Shown in pieces: positions 35,854 to 44,346 of a stretch of 53,704 bases of DNA. The notes below the pieces were generated by a model. That model saw only the letters and a list, made by a program, of their open reading frames with translations, was not told where the DNA came from and did no database searches. Every line of letters begins with the position of its first letter. Position 1 is the stretch's first letter. A program made the position numbers and the translations under genes. The DNA comes from an uncultured Prevotella sp. (GTDB lineage Bacteria; Bacteroidota; Bacteroidia; Bacteroidales; Bacteroidaceae), in the NCBI GenBank assembly GCA_900315525.1, contig OMZO01000014.1, positions 1-53,704 on the forward strand, written 5' to 3'.

Positions 35854-35861
35854 CAAAGATA
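35854..35861 (-). promoter_or_regulatory. HAD gene promoter -7 box
   Basis: The minus strand reads TATCTTTG at 35861-35854, an exact match. No clear -33 TTTG is present. Confidence 0.6.
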
Positions 35862-35899
35862 CACTTTTTATTTCAGAATAACGATTTTTGAAAGGATTG

Positions 35900-35930
35900 T
35901 TGTATGGTGACGCTTTTTTTCGTATCTTTG
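35900..35930 (+). promoter_or_regulatory. Promoter of the 435-residue lipoprotein gene
   Basis: TATCTTTG at 35923-35930 matches the -7 box and TTG at 35900-35902 is at the -33 distance. The ATG is 25 bases downstream. Confidence 0.7.
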
Positions 35931-35955
35931 CCGAAAACTTGAGAACTTAGAGCTT

Positions 35956-37263
35956 ATGGTAAAAGAAACAAACTTGAGGATGCTATTTTTTGTGGCTTTG
36001 ATTGCTGCACTAGTGACGGGGTGTACTACAAGTTCATCGCACACTCCTCAGATGACAGAGATGCCGGAAGGTCCGTTGCAGAGCTATAGGTATCGTATGT
36101 CTTCTCGGTTGAATAGTACTGTCCTGATGGATGTTCATGTTTGGCATGACGACTCGACGAACCAGGGACTACTGACTTTGGAAGGTGACGAAAGCCCCTT
36201 GGTAGCGGGCATGGAGATTCCTCAGCCGATAAATGTTGGTGAAGAGGTGTTTGACTCACTTTACAGGATTATAGCAGACGCCAGGCTTTTCGAACTTGAC
36301 ACCCATTATGGGAAGACATATTTCGTGGATGCCTATGCTTACCCAGCTTGGAACTTAGTGGCAGAATTCGCTGACGCTACTATTATCAGTGATAGTGAGG
36401 GGGAGGAACCTGAAGACGGAAAGGAGGGGCTGAACAATGTCGTTAAATATCTGTCGAAAGTGGCAAGGACCAAGGGATTGGAATGGTTGGCTACCCAGCC
36501 TATCGACTTGAGTGCCTATGGTGAGTTTGCTGATATGGGAACCTTACTTGTCAAGCAGGATAATGATCATCAGGACGATTCGTCCATTGTCTTCGAACGT
36601 AAGACTTGGCCCACGGAGGAATTGCAGGCTACGATCGCGCTGATACCTGCTGGCCAGAACCGGTATAAGGAGAAGGGTACAGGCAATACGTGGGAACTGA
36701 AATGGGTGGAAGACGAACTGACGCTTGTGTGTCACTCTCCACAAGGCAAACCGCTGTATGCAATGACGGCTCATACGGGGCGTCTATTGGGATGGGACTG
36801 GGATATGAAGGTCTATCACCTGTTGACAGGCTCGTTTACAGACGACCAAGGACGCTCTGTGACATTGCAACGCAGTGGTTCTGTAAAAGGACTGCTTGGC
36901 AAGGATGAGGAGAGCCTCCATCTGAGAAACTATCATGGACGTACGGCATTCCGCTTTGTGGTAGGCGATTATCCGGATGAGCGATACTATGGCTTTGTAC
37001 CTACCCCTGATGGACTTGATATATATGATACTGAAGCGGAACCAGACTCTGATGAAGGTGACCGTGTGCTGACAACGAAGGTATGCCATCTGAAACGCAC
37101 AGGGGATTCAGACTATCAATGGCTGCACTCGGAGATGCTGGATTCTTACTATGTGGCTTTCTTTAGTCCGGCAGAAAGGGTAAAGATGCTGGAGATTGTG
37201 GAAAAACCAGATGTGAAGACGCCTCAGGATGAGTGGAACGCTTGGGTCCTGCGTACGTTCTAA
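35956..37263 (+). CDS. Lipoprotein of unknown function
   Basis: The 435-residue product begins with a lipobox signal (MLFFVALIAALVTGC from residue 9). The N-terminal half has YRYRMSSRLNSTVLMDVHVW and an acidic loop (ISDSEGEEPEDGKEG). The C-terminal half reads as beta-rich with YHLLTGSFTDDQGRSVTLQR and FRFVVGDYPDERYYGFVPTP. I do not recognise a domain. It has its own promoter and is convergent with the next gene, ending four bases from it. Confidence 0.75.
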   Translation: MVKETNLRMLFFVALIAALVTGCTTSSSHTPQMTEMPEGPLQSYRYRMSSRLNSTVLMDVHVWHDDSTNQGLLTLEGDESPLVAGMEIPQPINVGEEVFDSLYRIIADARLFELDTHYGKTYFVDAYAYPAWNLVAEFADATIISDSEGEEPEDGKEGLNNVVKYLSKVARTKGLEWLATQPIDLSAYGEFADMGTLLVKQDNDHQDDSSIVFERKTWPTEELQATIALIPAGQNRYKEKGTGNTWELKWVEDELTLVCHSPQGKPLYAMTAHTGRLLGWDWDMKVYHLLTGSFTDDQGRSVTLQRSGSVKGLLGKDEESLHLRNYHGRTAFRFVVGDYPDERYYGFVPTPDGLDIYDTEAEPDSDEGDRVLTTKVCHLKRTGDSDYQWLHSEMLDSYYVAFFSPAERVKMLEIVEKPDVKTPQDEWNAWVLRTF

Positions 37264-37267
37264 ACGA

Positions 37268-38263
37268 TTATAGCCCTCCTAAACGGTCAAAATAGGTGGC
37301 AATGTCATCCCATGTCTTAAAGGTGTCGCTACCGAACTGAATGAGGGTGCCCATGGCTTCTGTTTTCGTGGTGTCAATGAGATAATCGCCAAAGAGCAGT
37401 TCTTTCTGGCTGGTGAAGATGGTATGCCCCCAAGCAGGAACCGTGATATATTCGAAGAGCCATTGATTGATGTCACGATAGTGTTCCGTTTCTGTTGGTG
37501 CAGAAGCGACGAAGTAGAGTTGATAGGTCTCAAGGAGAGTACGCACCGTCTTCTGTGCTGAACTCACGGGTTTTCCGTATGGGTCGCGCAGAGTACTGAG
37601 GTCGATGTAAATGACAGGGCGCTCTCGTTGTTCCTGGCGGTCGTCTATCCAACGGATAACAGGTGCAACGGCATGCATGAAAGAGTGGTCGTTCATCCGA
37701 TGCTCTCCATGGAAACGGATAGCGGTAGGGTAGTGCTCGTGGAAAAGATCGTAGGTGTTGACTGTGGTGTCCTCGTCTCCGAATAGCCCCCATACGCGAT
37801 GTTGCTCTTCTTCATTGATACCCTCAAAGCAATGCTCTGTCATTTCCTTGTAGTCTTTGACCATCGCCTTGGTGACGATGAAATCCTGCACCCCGTCTTG
37901 ACGCGGATTGGAGAAATGCTGGGCTCCTATCATACCGTGCTCCTTCATCGTGTCGCCCATGCGGAGGGCTGGGTTGACGAGGATGCGGTCGTAGCCACGA
38001 AGCATCTCAGTGTACATACCACCCATAGAGGTGCCAATAATCAGGTCTGGCTTTTCCTGTTGGCAGAGTTGCCTGAGGAGTGCCATTGCCTCTTCGGGAT
38101 GGATGGGAAGATCGGGAGCGATGACGTTGGTGTTGGGAAACACCTCGCGGATGCGAGTGACGGTGCCAGATTGTCCTGACGAGCCGAAGCCGTGGACGTA
38201 AAGTATCTTTTTCCCCTTCATCAGTTCGGGGAATTGCTTGAGGTATGGATTTGTCTGTTGCAT
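37268..38263 (-). CDS. YqiA-like esterase fused to a 5'-nucleotidase (NT5C-like) domain
   Basis: Residues 1 to about 205 are a UPF0227/YqiA alpha/beta hydrolase: ILYVHGFGSSGQSGTV, IIGTSMGGMYTEM with Ser79 as nucleophile, and a likely catalytic His in MNDHSFMHAV. Residues about 215-331 resemble the HAD-type deoxyribonucleotidase NT5C: VIYIDLSTLRDPYGKPV, LYFVASAPTETEHYRD and LLFGDYLIDTTKTEAMG. The HAD motif is D221-L-S223 rather than D-x-D, so the general acid is missing and phosphatase activity is doubtful. It is cytoplasmic, with no signal peptide. Confidence 0.82.
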   Translation of the reverse strand: MQQTNPYLKQFPELMKGKKILYVHGFGSSGQSGTVTRIREVFPNTNVIAPDLPIHPEEAMALLRQLCQQEKPDLIIGTSMGGMYTEMLRGYDRILVNPALRMGDTMKEHGMIGAQHFSNPRQDGVQDFIVTKAMVKDYKEMTEHCFEGINEEEQHRVWGLFGDEDTTVNTYDLFHEHYPTAIRFHGEHRMNDHSFMHAVAPVIRWIDDRQEQRERPVIYIDLSTLRDPYGKPVSSAQKTVRTLLETYQLYFVASAPTETEHYRDINQWLFEYITVPAWGHTIFTSQKELLFGDYLIDTTKTEAMGTLIQFGSDTFKTWDDIATYFDRLGGL

Positions 38264-38271
38264 ATTCGCTG

Positions 38272-38279
38272 CAAAAGTA
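38272..38279 (-). promoter_or_regulatory. Promoter -7 box of the YqiA-fusion gene
   Basis: The minus strand reads TACTTTTG at 38279-38272, nine bases before the ATG. The leader would be very short. No -33 box is clear. Confidence 0.5.
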
Positions 38280-38361
38280 CGAAGTTTTTCTGAATCGGCG
38301 AAGAATGATTCCTTAATTTAGATTAAGATTTTGGTTTATTAATAGAATAAGTCGTCACTTA

Positions 38362-38393
38362 TTTGGTAGAGTGAAAGAAAAATGTTACCTTTG
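38362..38393 (+). promoter_or_regulatory. Perfect promoter of a short non-coding unit
   Basis: TTTG at 38362-38365 and TACCTTTG at 38386-38393 match both boxes, with centres 26 bases apart. No ordinary gene begins before the hairpin terminator that follows about 50 bases later. Confidence 0.85.
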
Positions 38394-38398
38394 CAACA

Positions 38399-38476
38399 AC
38401 AATTCACATCCTACGGTGTAATAATAAGTAATGAGCTGGAGACCATGGCCTGAGCTATGGCCTCTTTTCTTTTTTT
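38399..38476 (+). ncRNA. Candidate small RNA or attenuated leader upstream of the aquaporin gene
   Basis: A transcript from the 38386-38393 promoter would be about 77 bases and end in a hairpin. GAGACCAT (38439-38446) and ATGGCCTC (38457-38464) pair with one mismatch, and a T-rich run (TTTTCTTTTTTT) follows. An ATG at 38431 opens a 42-codon frame starting MSWRPWPELW, with tryptophans at codons 3, 6, 10 and 16, and covers the hairpin. The unit could be a free sRNA, or a leader whose read-through reaches the aquaporin gene. The aquaporin gene also has its own perfect promoter downstream. I do not recognise a known RNA family. Confidence 0.6.
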
Positions 38477-38495
38477 GGAAAAAAGTTGAAAAATG

Positions 38496-38527
38496 TTTGT
38501 ATCCTAAACAATTTTTTTTTAACTTTG
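38496..38527 (+). promoter_or_regulatory. Aquaporin gene promoter
   Basis: TTTG at 38496-38499 and TAACTTTG at 38520-38527 match both consensus boxes with centres 26 bases apart. The leader to the ATG at 38580 is about 47 bases. Apart from this promoter and the short unit before it, I see nothing else in the 316-bp gap. Confidence 0.88.
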
Positions 38528-38579
38528 CAATCAAATTGAAAATGTACATTAAACACTAAACATTAAAATTCAAACAATT

Positions 38580-39257
38580 ATGAAAAAGTATTTAGCAGAA
38601 ATGGTGGGCACGATGGTGCTTGTTTTGATGGGCTGCGGCGTCGCTGTGAGCCTGGGTTGTGATCCTGTGAACAATATTCCAGCTGTGGTGGGTACTGCCT
38701 TTGCCTTTGGATTGGCTGTTGTCGCAATGGCCTATACTATTGGAGGTATCAGTGGTTGCCACATTAATCCTGCTATCACTTTGGGTTGTTTCCTCACTGG
38801 CCGTATCAATGCCAAGGATTGTGGAATGTATATGCTCTTCCAGGTGATTGGGGCCTTCATTGGTAGCTTGTTGCTGTTCATCCTGACGGAGAATGTACCA
38901 GGACTCGAGGGTACTGGAGCCAACGACCTGCAGGCTAATGTGCCGATGCTTGGTGGACTGCTGGCTGAGATTATCTTTACCTGTGTATTCGTATTGGTGG
39001 TTCTCGGTGCTACAGCCAAGACAAACGGGGCTACTAACAACTTCGCAGGCCTGGCCATTGGTCTGTCGCTCATCCTTGTGCATCTGGTTTGTATCCGTTA
39101 CACGGGTACTTCTGTGAACCCAGCCCGTTCTATCGCTCCTGCAGTTTTCCAGGGTGGTACTGCTTTGGCAAACCTTTGGATCTTCATCGTTGGTCCGTTC
39201 GTCGGTGCTGCATGTGCTGCAGGAATATGGAAGATGATTGAGCCGGAAAGCAAGTAA
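38580..39257 (+). CDS. Aquaporin (MIP family), AqpZ-like
   Basis: The 225-residue inner-membrane protein has six hydrophobic helices and the two half-helix signatures HINPAI (Asn63) and SVNPARS (Asn180). Phe43, a histidine in ILVHLV and Arg183 suggest the narrow filter of water channels (AqpZ) rather than the wider GlpF filter. It would move water, perhaps for osmotic balance. It has its own promoter and terminator and no glycerol kinase nearby. Confidence 0.92.
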   Translation: MKKYLAEMVGTMVLVLMGCGVAVSLGCDPVNNIPAVVGTAFAFGLAVVAMAYTIGGISGCHINPAITLGCFLTGRINAKDCGMYMLFQVIGAFIGSLLLFILTENVPGLEGTGANDLQANVPMLGGLLAEIIFTCVFVLVVLGATAKTNGATNNFAGLAIGLSLILVHLVCIRYTGTSVNPARSIAPAVFQGGTALANLWIFIVGPFVGAACAAGIWKMIEPESK

Positions 39258-39291
39258 AAAAACACGGATTTACATCCGGAATCTTTACAAT

Positions 39292-39324
39292 TGTAATTTC
39301 TACACATCTATATTGCGTCCACCT
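39292..39324 (+). promoter_or_regulatory. 33-bp conserved element, copy A, upstream of susC
   Basis: The element has an inverted repeat TGTA-N5-TACA (39292-39304) followed by CATCTATATTGCGTCCACC. It is nearly identical to copy B at 48747-48779; most differences are transitions. It lies 217 bases before the susC ATG and 147 bases before the -7 box. It also overlaps the left arm of the aquaporin terminator, so a shared terminator origin is an alternative to a regulator site. Confidence 0.6.
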
Positions 39325-39347
39325 TTTTTTGAAAGGGTGGACGTTTT
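39316..39347 (+). terminator. Aquaporin gene terminator
   Basis: CGTCCACC (39316-39323) pairs with GGTGGACG (39336-39343), extended inward by TTT/AAA pairs, and is followed by TTTTA. Confidence 0.85.
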
Positions 39348-39438
39348 ATGTTATTGATAATCAGTGTATTTGTGAATTTGACATACGCCACAAATCCACT
39401 TTTTTTTCTCATAAAATTTTTTGTGTTGCTTTTTTCCA

Positions 39439-39446
39439 TAATTTTG
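39439..39446 (+). promoter_or_regulatory. susC promoter -7 box
   Basis: TAATTTTG at 39439-39446 fits TAnnTTTG. The nearest TTTG (39420-39423) is about five bases closer than usual, which would fit a promoter that needs an activator. Confidence 0.6.
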
Positions 39447-39508
39447 CATCGGAAAACCTAATGCAGGTATCATTCTAACTTATAATATTAACATAATTAA
39501 AAAAACGT

Positions 39509-42500
39509 ATGAAAAAAAGCAGGTTAATGACGATGTTGTTGGCACTCATGGTGTCTATGGCATCATTCGCCCAGGAATTCACAGGAATCTTGGGTACTGT
39601 GATTGACGAGAACGGTGAGCCGGTGATCGGCGCTACCGTGATCGAGAAAGCTAAACCTCAGAATGCGACCATCACCAACATCGACGGTCAGTTCGCTATG
39701 AAGGTGGCAGAGGGCACGACACTGGTTGTGTCTTATGTTGGCTATCAGAGCCAAGAGGTGAAAGCCAAAAACCAAATGACCGTCACACTGAAGGAAGACG
39801 CTCAGATGCTGAACGATGTGGTGGTCGTCGGTTATGGTGTACAGAAGAAGAGTGTTGTGACCGCAGCCATCTCTAAGGTGAACGGTGACGACCTGAATCT
39901 GATGAAGCCTTCTCGTATTGAGGATGCCCTCAAAGGTAAGGTAAGTGGTGTACAGATCACCCAGTCATCAGGTCAGCCTAACTCTGATTCTAAGGTACGC
40001 ATACGTGGTATTGGTTCTGTGAACAGTTCTGAGCCTCTGTACATCGTTGATGGTATGCCTGTTGGCGGTGGTATCAACTATTTGAATCCGACGGATATCG
40101 AGTCTGTGGAAATTCTGAAGGATGCTGCATCAGCAGCTATCTACGGTTCACGTGCTGCCAATGGTGTGGTACTGGTTACCACAAAGTCTGGTAAGGCTGG
40201 TAAGACAAACGTAAGCTATGATTTCAGCTACGGTTGGCAGAATCCTTGGAAGAAGAAGGCTGTCCTGAATGCTAAAGAGTACATGACTATCATGAACGAG
40301 GCTCAGGTTAACGACGGCAATGCTCCGCGTTATTCAGCTGACTACATTAATAATTATAAAGGTGCAGATACCGATTGGCAGGACGAGACCTTTAATTACG
40401 ACGCACCTGTGATTCAGCATCAGCTGAGCATCAATGGTGGTAATGACAAGATGACTTATTTCCTCTCTGTAGGTTATTTCAAGCAGGAAGGTATCGTTGG
40501 TGGTAACTATGGTCGTTCAAACTATGAGCGTCTTACTGCTCGAAGCAACTCTGTCTATACAGTATTTGAAGAGAAGAGCCGTAACTTCCTGAACCAGTTG
40601 AAGGTCGGTGTGAACCTCGGTTACACCCGCGACACCTCTACAGGCATTGAGACCAACTCTGAGTATGGCTCAATCTTGGGTAGTGCTATTTCCTTCTCTC
40701 CGCTGGTTGCTCCTTATGCCTCAGAGGCTGAGGCTGCCCAGATTTTGGCAGAGCATCCGAATGCTGTGACCAAGGATGGACGCGTATTCTCACTGCCTCC
40801 CTCGGGATTCCAGGAGTTGACAAACCCGCTGGCTCAGCTGAATCGTCCAAGCGCAGGCAAAAACAATTCTGATAAGCTCGTCGGTTCATTCTATGCTGAA
40901 CTCGACATTCTGCCCGGCCTGAAGTTCCGCACAAGCTTCGGTATCGACCTCGCTTTCTGGGGATACGATGGTTATGGATATGAGGACTACCTCGGTACAA
41001 TGACTCACACTGATCAGAGTTATGTGACCAGCCAGATGAATCGTGGCTTACGTTGGCAGGCTGAGAACTACTTCACCTACAACAAGACTTTCGCTGACGT
41101 TCACAATCTGAACATCGTACTTGGACAGTCTGCTTCTCGTTACGAATCTCGTAACCTCGGTGGTAACGACTCTCAGCTCTTCGACCACAATCCTATTCAT
41201 GCACACATCGACTCAGCTATTGCTCCTGAGACAGAGTCTTCAGTATGGGGTGGTAACGGTGGCGTGACTCACACTTCTTTGGCTTCTTACTTCGGCCGTA
41301 TCGATTATAACTTTGCTGAGCGTTACATGCTGCAGTTCACGATGCGTCGTGATGGTAGCTCGCACTTCGGTCCGAATCACAAGTGGGGTACCTTCCCCTC
41401 ATTCTCTCTCGGTTGGAACGTTTGGAACGAGCCTTATCTTGAGAAAGTTAAGCCCAGTTGGTGGGATGTCCTGAAGTTCCGCTTCTCTTGGGGTCAGAAC
41501 GGTAATGAGTCTATTCCTGACTTCACATACCGTGCTCTGATGAATGGTGGTCAGAACTACTATTTCGGTGGTAGCTATATTGTGAATCCTGATCCTACTC
41601 AGCCTGGTACTGAGGCTGGTACGATGGTCTATGGTACATCTCCTGCACGTGCAGCTAACCCCGATATTAAGTGGGAAACCTCAACGCAGACCGACATCGG
41701 TGTTGATATGCGCTTCCTGAACAGCCGTCTGAGCTTTGGCTTCGACTACTATTTCAAGAAGACCACAGACATGCTCTTCGAGTTGAACGTGCCGACTTAT
41801 ATCGGACAGTCTAAACCTTACGGAAACCTTGGTACCATGGAGAACTGGGGTATTGAGTTCGAACTCGGTTGGAAGGACAACATTAAGGATTTCTCTTACT
41901 GGTTCAATGCCAATGCTTCTTATGCAAAGAATAAGCTGGTTGAACTGGGTAATGCTTCTGGTGAGCAGAACTACGAGAGTGCTGGTGCCTCTGGTGTAGG
42001 TGACTATGTTCACGCTAAGAATGGTGAGGTTTGGCCTTACTTCTACGGTTACAAGACCAACGGTCTTTTCCAGAATCAGCAGGAAGTTGACAGCTACGTC
42101 AATGCTCAGGGCGAAAAGATGCAGCCCTCTGCAAAGCCTGGTGACGTTCGTTTCGTTGACTACAACGGTGACGGTAGAATCACAGACGAAGACCGTACAA
42201 AGATCGGTAAGGGTATGCCCGACTGGACCTTCGGTTTCTCAATGGGTGCTGAGTGGAAAGGCTTCGACCTGAGTATGGCTTGGCAGGGAACTATCGGCAA
42301 TGATGTGTTCGACTTCGCACAGCGTGGTGACGTGCCTGCTATGAACCGTCCTTCATGGATTATGGACCGCTGGCACGGTGAGGGTACATCCAACTCTATT
42401 CCTCGCATGACATCTGCTAACCCCAATGGTAACTGGAAGTCATCTGACCTCTATATCCACAACGGTTCTTACCTTCGTCTGAAGAATGCTCAGATTGGCT

Positions 42501-42703
42501 ATACACTTCCTGCTAAGCTGACACGCCTTGCATCTATCCAGCGCCTGCGCGTCTATGTTGGTGCTGAGAACCTCTTCACTTTCACCGGCTATGAGGGCTT
42601 CGATCCTGAGCTTGCTTCTGGCGGCTACACGACACTGGGTGTCGATAAGGGTATCTACCCGCAGGCACGTACAATTACCGTCGGTGCTAACGTTACATTC
42701 TAA
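39509..42703 (+). CDS. SusC-like TonB-dependent glycan transporter
   Basis: The 1064-residue outer-membrane protein has a signal peptide (MKKSRLMTMLLALMVSMASF), a carboxypeptidase-regulatory repeat at about residues 25-100, the MLNDVVVVGYGVQKK segment typical of SusC, a plug with VRIRGIGSVNSSEPLYIVDG and AASAAIYGSRAANGVVLVTT, and a long barrel ending in a terminal aromatic strand (ARTITVGANVTF). It imports oligosaccharides with its SusD lid. It heads the susC-susD-CBM-GH16-GH5 unit, and the enzymes point to beta-1,3- or mixed-linkage glucan as substrate. Confidence 0.96.
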   Translation: MKKSRLMTMLLALMVSMASFAQEFTGILGTVIDENGEPVIGATVIEKAKPQNATITNIDGQFAMKVAEGTTLVVSYVGYQSQEVKAKNQMTVTLKEDAQMLNDVVVVGYGVQKKSVVTAAISKVNGDDLNLMKPSRIEDALKGKVSGVQITQSSGQPNSDSKVRIRGIGSVNSSEPLYIVDGMPVGGGINYLNPTDIESVEILKDAASAAIYGSRAANGVVLVTTKSGKAGKTNVSYDFSYGWQNPWKKKAVLNAKEYMTIMNEAQVNDGNAPRYSADYINNYKGADTDWQDETFNYDAPVIQHQLSINGGNDKMTYFLSVGYFKQEGIVGGNYGRSNYERLTARSNSVYTVFEEKSRNFLNQLKVGVNLGYTRDTSTGIETNSEYGSILGSAISFSPLVAPYASEAEAAQILAEHPNAVTKDGRVFSLPPSGFQELTNPLAQLNRPSAGKNNSDKLVGSFYAELDILPGLKFRTSFGIDLAFWGYDGYGYEDYLGTMTHTDQSYVTSQMNRGLRWQAENYFTYNKTFADVHNLNIVLGQSASRYESRNLGGNDSQLFDHNPIHAHIDSAIAPETESSVWGGNGGVTHTSLASYFGRIDYNFAERYMLQFTMRRDGSSHFGPNHKWGTFPSFSLGWNVWNEPYLEKVKPSWWDVLKFRFSWGQNGNESIPDFTYRALMNGGQNYYFGGSYIVNPDPTQPGTEAGTMVYGTSPARAANPDIKWETSTQTDIGVDMRFLNSRLSFGFDYYFKKTTDMLFELNVPTYIGQSKPYGNLGTMENWGIEFELGWKDNIKDFSYWFNANASYAKNKLVELGNASGEQNYESAGASGVGDYVHAKNGEVWPYFYGYKTNGLFQNQQEVDSYVNAQGEKMQPSAKPGDVRFVDYNGDGRITDEDRTKIGKGMPDWTFGFSMGAEWKGFDLSMAWQGTIGNDVFDFAQRGDVPAMNRPSWIMDRWHGEGTSNSIPRMTSANPNGNWKSSDLYIHNGSYLRLKNAQIGYTLPAKLTRLASIQRLRVYVGAENLFTFTGYEGFDPELASGGYTTLGVDKGIYPQARTITVGANVTF

Positions 42704-42723
42704 TCACATAAATATATACGACA

Positions 42724-44316
42724 ATGAAAGATCTTAAATTATATATTGCAGTAGCGGTCTTGTCATCTGGCATGGTACTCACTTCTTGCAGTGACGACTT
42801 CCTGGAGCCAGAGCCGACTACAAAGGGTGCTGCCGGAGCAGCTGGTGACCCTCTGAACATAAACTCAGGTCTGGCAGCCTCGTACCAGATACTTGGCTTC
42901 GACTCTTATGCTAACGGCTCTTATGAGTCATCTGCCTACATCGGTGACATCCAGTCGGATGATATCTGGAAGGGCGGTGGTGATGCCAACGACGGTATGA
43001 ACGGTATGAACCTTGCTGTGTCAATGTTCAATACCAGTGGTAACCTCACCCTCAGCGGTACATGGAATATCTACACTTCTGGTATTACTCGCGTGAACAG
43101 CGCCCTCGGTCTGGTGGCAACAGCTACTACCGACAATCCTGCAGAGGTGGCTCTTATTAAGAAATACAAGGCTGAAGGTCTCTTCCTGCGTGCCTACTAT
43201 CTCTATATGCTTTGGCGTAGCTTCGGTGCTATCCCCTTCCAGGAGGACCTCTTTTCACCTCCCTATGTATGTCGTCAGCTGACGCCCGATGAGGTCTATG
43301 CTCAGATTATCAAGGACGTGGATGGCTCTATCGAGAACTTCACCGATGCCGAGATGAACACGAACGACGGTACGAACAATGGTCGTGCCAGCTTGGCAGC
43401 AGCTTATATGCTGAAAGCTCGTGCTGTGATGTACCAGAAGGATCAGGCTAAATATCAGGAGGTTGCCAAGGGCTTGGCTGCTATCATTAAGAGTGGTAAG
43501 TTCCAGCTTGTCAAGGATTATGCAAGCATGTGGCTGCAGCCGGGTGAGTTCGGTTCTGAGTCAATCTTTGAGGCTAACCTCGTGCCAGGTTCAAAGGACT
43601 GGGGGACTGCTTGGAATAGCGGTGGTACCAACCTGCCTTCATACATCTCTCCCAATGGTCTGGGTGGTGATGCTGGTTTCGAAGGCGGCTGGGGATTTGG
43701 TCCCGTACGTCCTGAGACTTATAATATGTATGAGGCTGGCGACCAGCGTCGCGATGTTTCTGTCCGCGATCTTCGTGGTGACGGTACTGGCGGTAACGTT
43801 GGTGATAAGAATACTACAGTCTGGGGTGCCAGCTATACACTGCGTTTCCAGGATACTGGTTTCTGGCTGGGTAAGTATTGCGCTCGCACTGGTTATCACA
43901 AGCCCACCGGCACTGGCGACCTGAACTGGAGTAACAACCTCCGTATCTTCCGCTATGCTGAGACCCTGCTGGCTTATGCTGAATTGACACTTACCACAGG
44001 TGATGTGGATGGTGTAAGTGGCGTAGATTGTCTGAACCAGGTACGTGACCGTGCTTTCGGCAACCAAAACCATCGTGTGCCTCTGACAATGGAGAACATC
44101 CAGAAGGAGAATCACCTCGAGTTCGTTGGTGAGGGTCACCGCTACTATGACATTGTACGCTGGGGTATTACCAACGTGCTCCATGTTGACAATGTACCGG
44201 GCCTGAATACCTCTCGTGACTGGAAGGAGACCAACAAGTACGTTGCTATCCCACAGGCTGAAATCGATGCCACTAAGGGTACTGAGTTCGAACTGAAGCA
44301 GAACCCTGGCTATTAA
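42724..44316 (+). CDS. SusD-like glycan-binding lipoprotein (RagB/SusD)
   Basis: The 530-residue protein has a lipobox signal (LYIAVAVLSSGMVLTSC). It shows the helical SusD fold with KYKAEGLFLRAYYLYMLWRS, tetratricopeptide-like helices, and the C-terminal RIFRYAETLLAYAELTLTTG and ENHLEFVGEGHRYYDIVRWG stretches. It caps the SusC channel at the cell surface. The gene follows susC by 20 bases. Confidence 0.96.
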   Translation: MKDLKLYIAVAVLSSGMVLTSCSDDFLEPEPTTKGAAGAAGDPLNINSGLAASYQILGFDSYANGSYESSAYIGDIQSDDIWKGGGDANDGMNGMNLAVSMFNTSGNLTLSGTWNIYTSGITRVNSALGLVATATTDNPAEVALIKKYKAEGLFLRAYYLYMLWRSFGAIPFQEDLFSPPYVCRQLTPDEVYAQIIKDVDGSIENFTDAEMNTNDGTNNGRASLAAAYMLKARAVMYQKDQAKYQEVAKGLAAIIKSGKFQLVKDYASMWLQPGEFGSESIFEANLVPGSKDWGTAWNSGGTNLPSYISPNGLGGDAGFEGGWGFGPVRPETYNMYEAGDQRRDVSVRDLRGDGTGGNVGDKNTTVWGASYTLRFQDTGFWLGKYCARTGYHKPTGTGDLNWSNNLRIFRYAETLLAYAELTLTTGDVDGVSGVDCLNQVRDRAFGNQNHRVPLTMENIQKENHLEFVGEGHRYYDIVRWGITNVLHVDNVPGLNTSRDWKETNKYVAIPQAEIDATKGTEFELKQNPGY

Positions 44317-44346
44317 TCCAATTAACAGATAAAAACCAAGAAGAAT

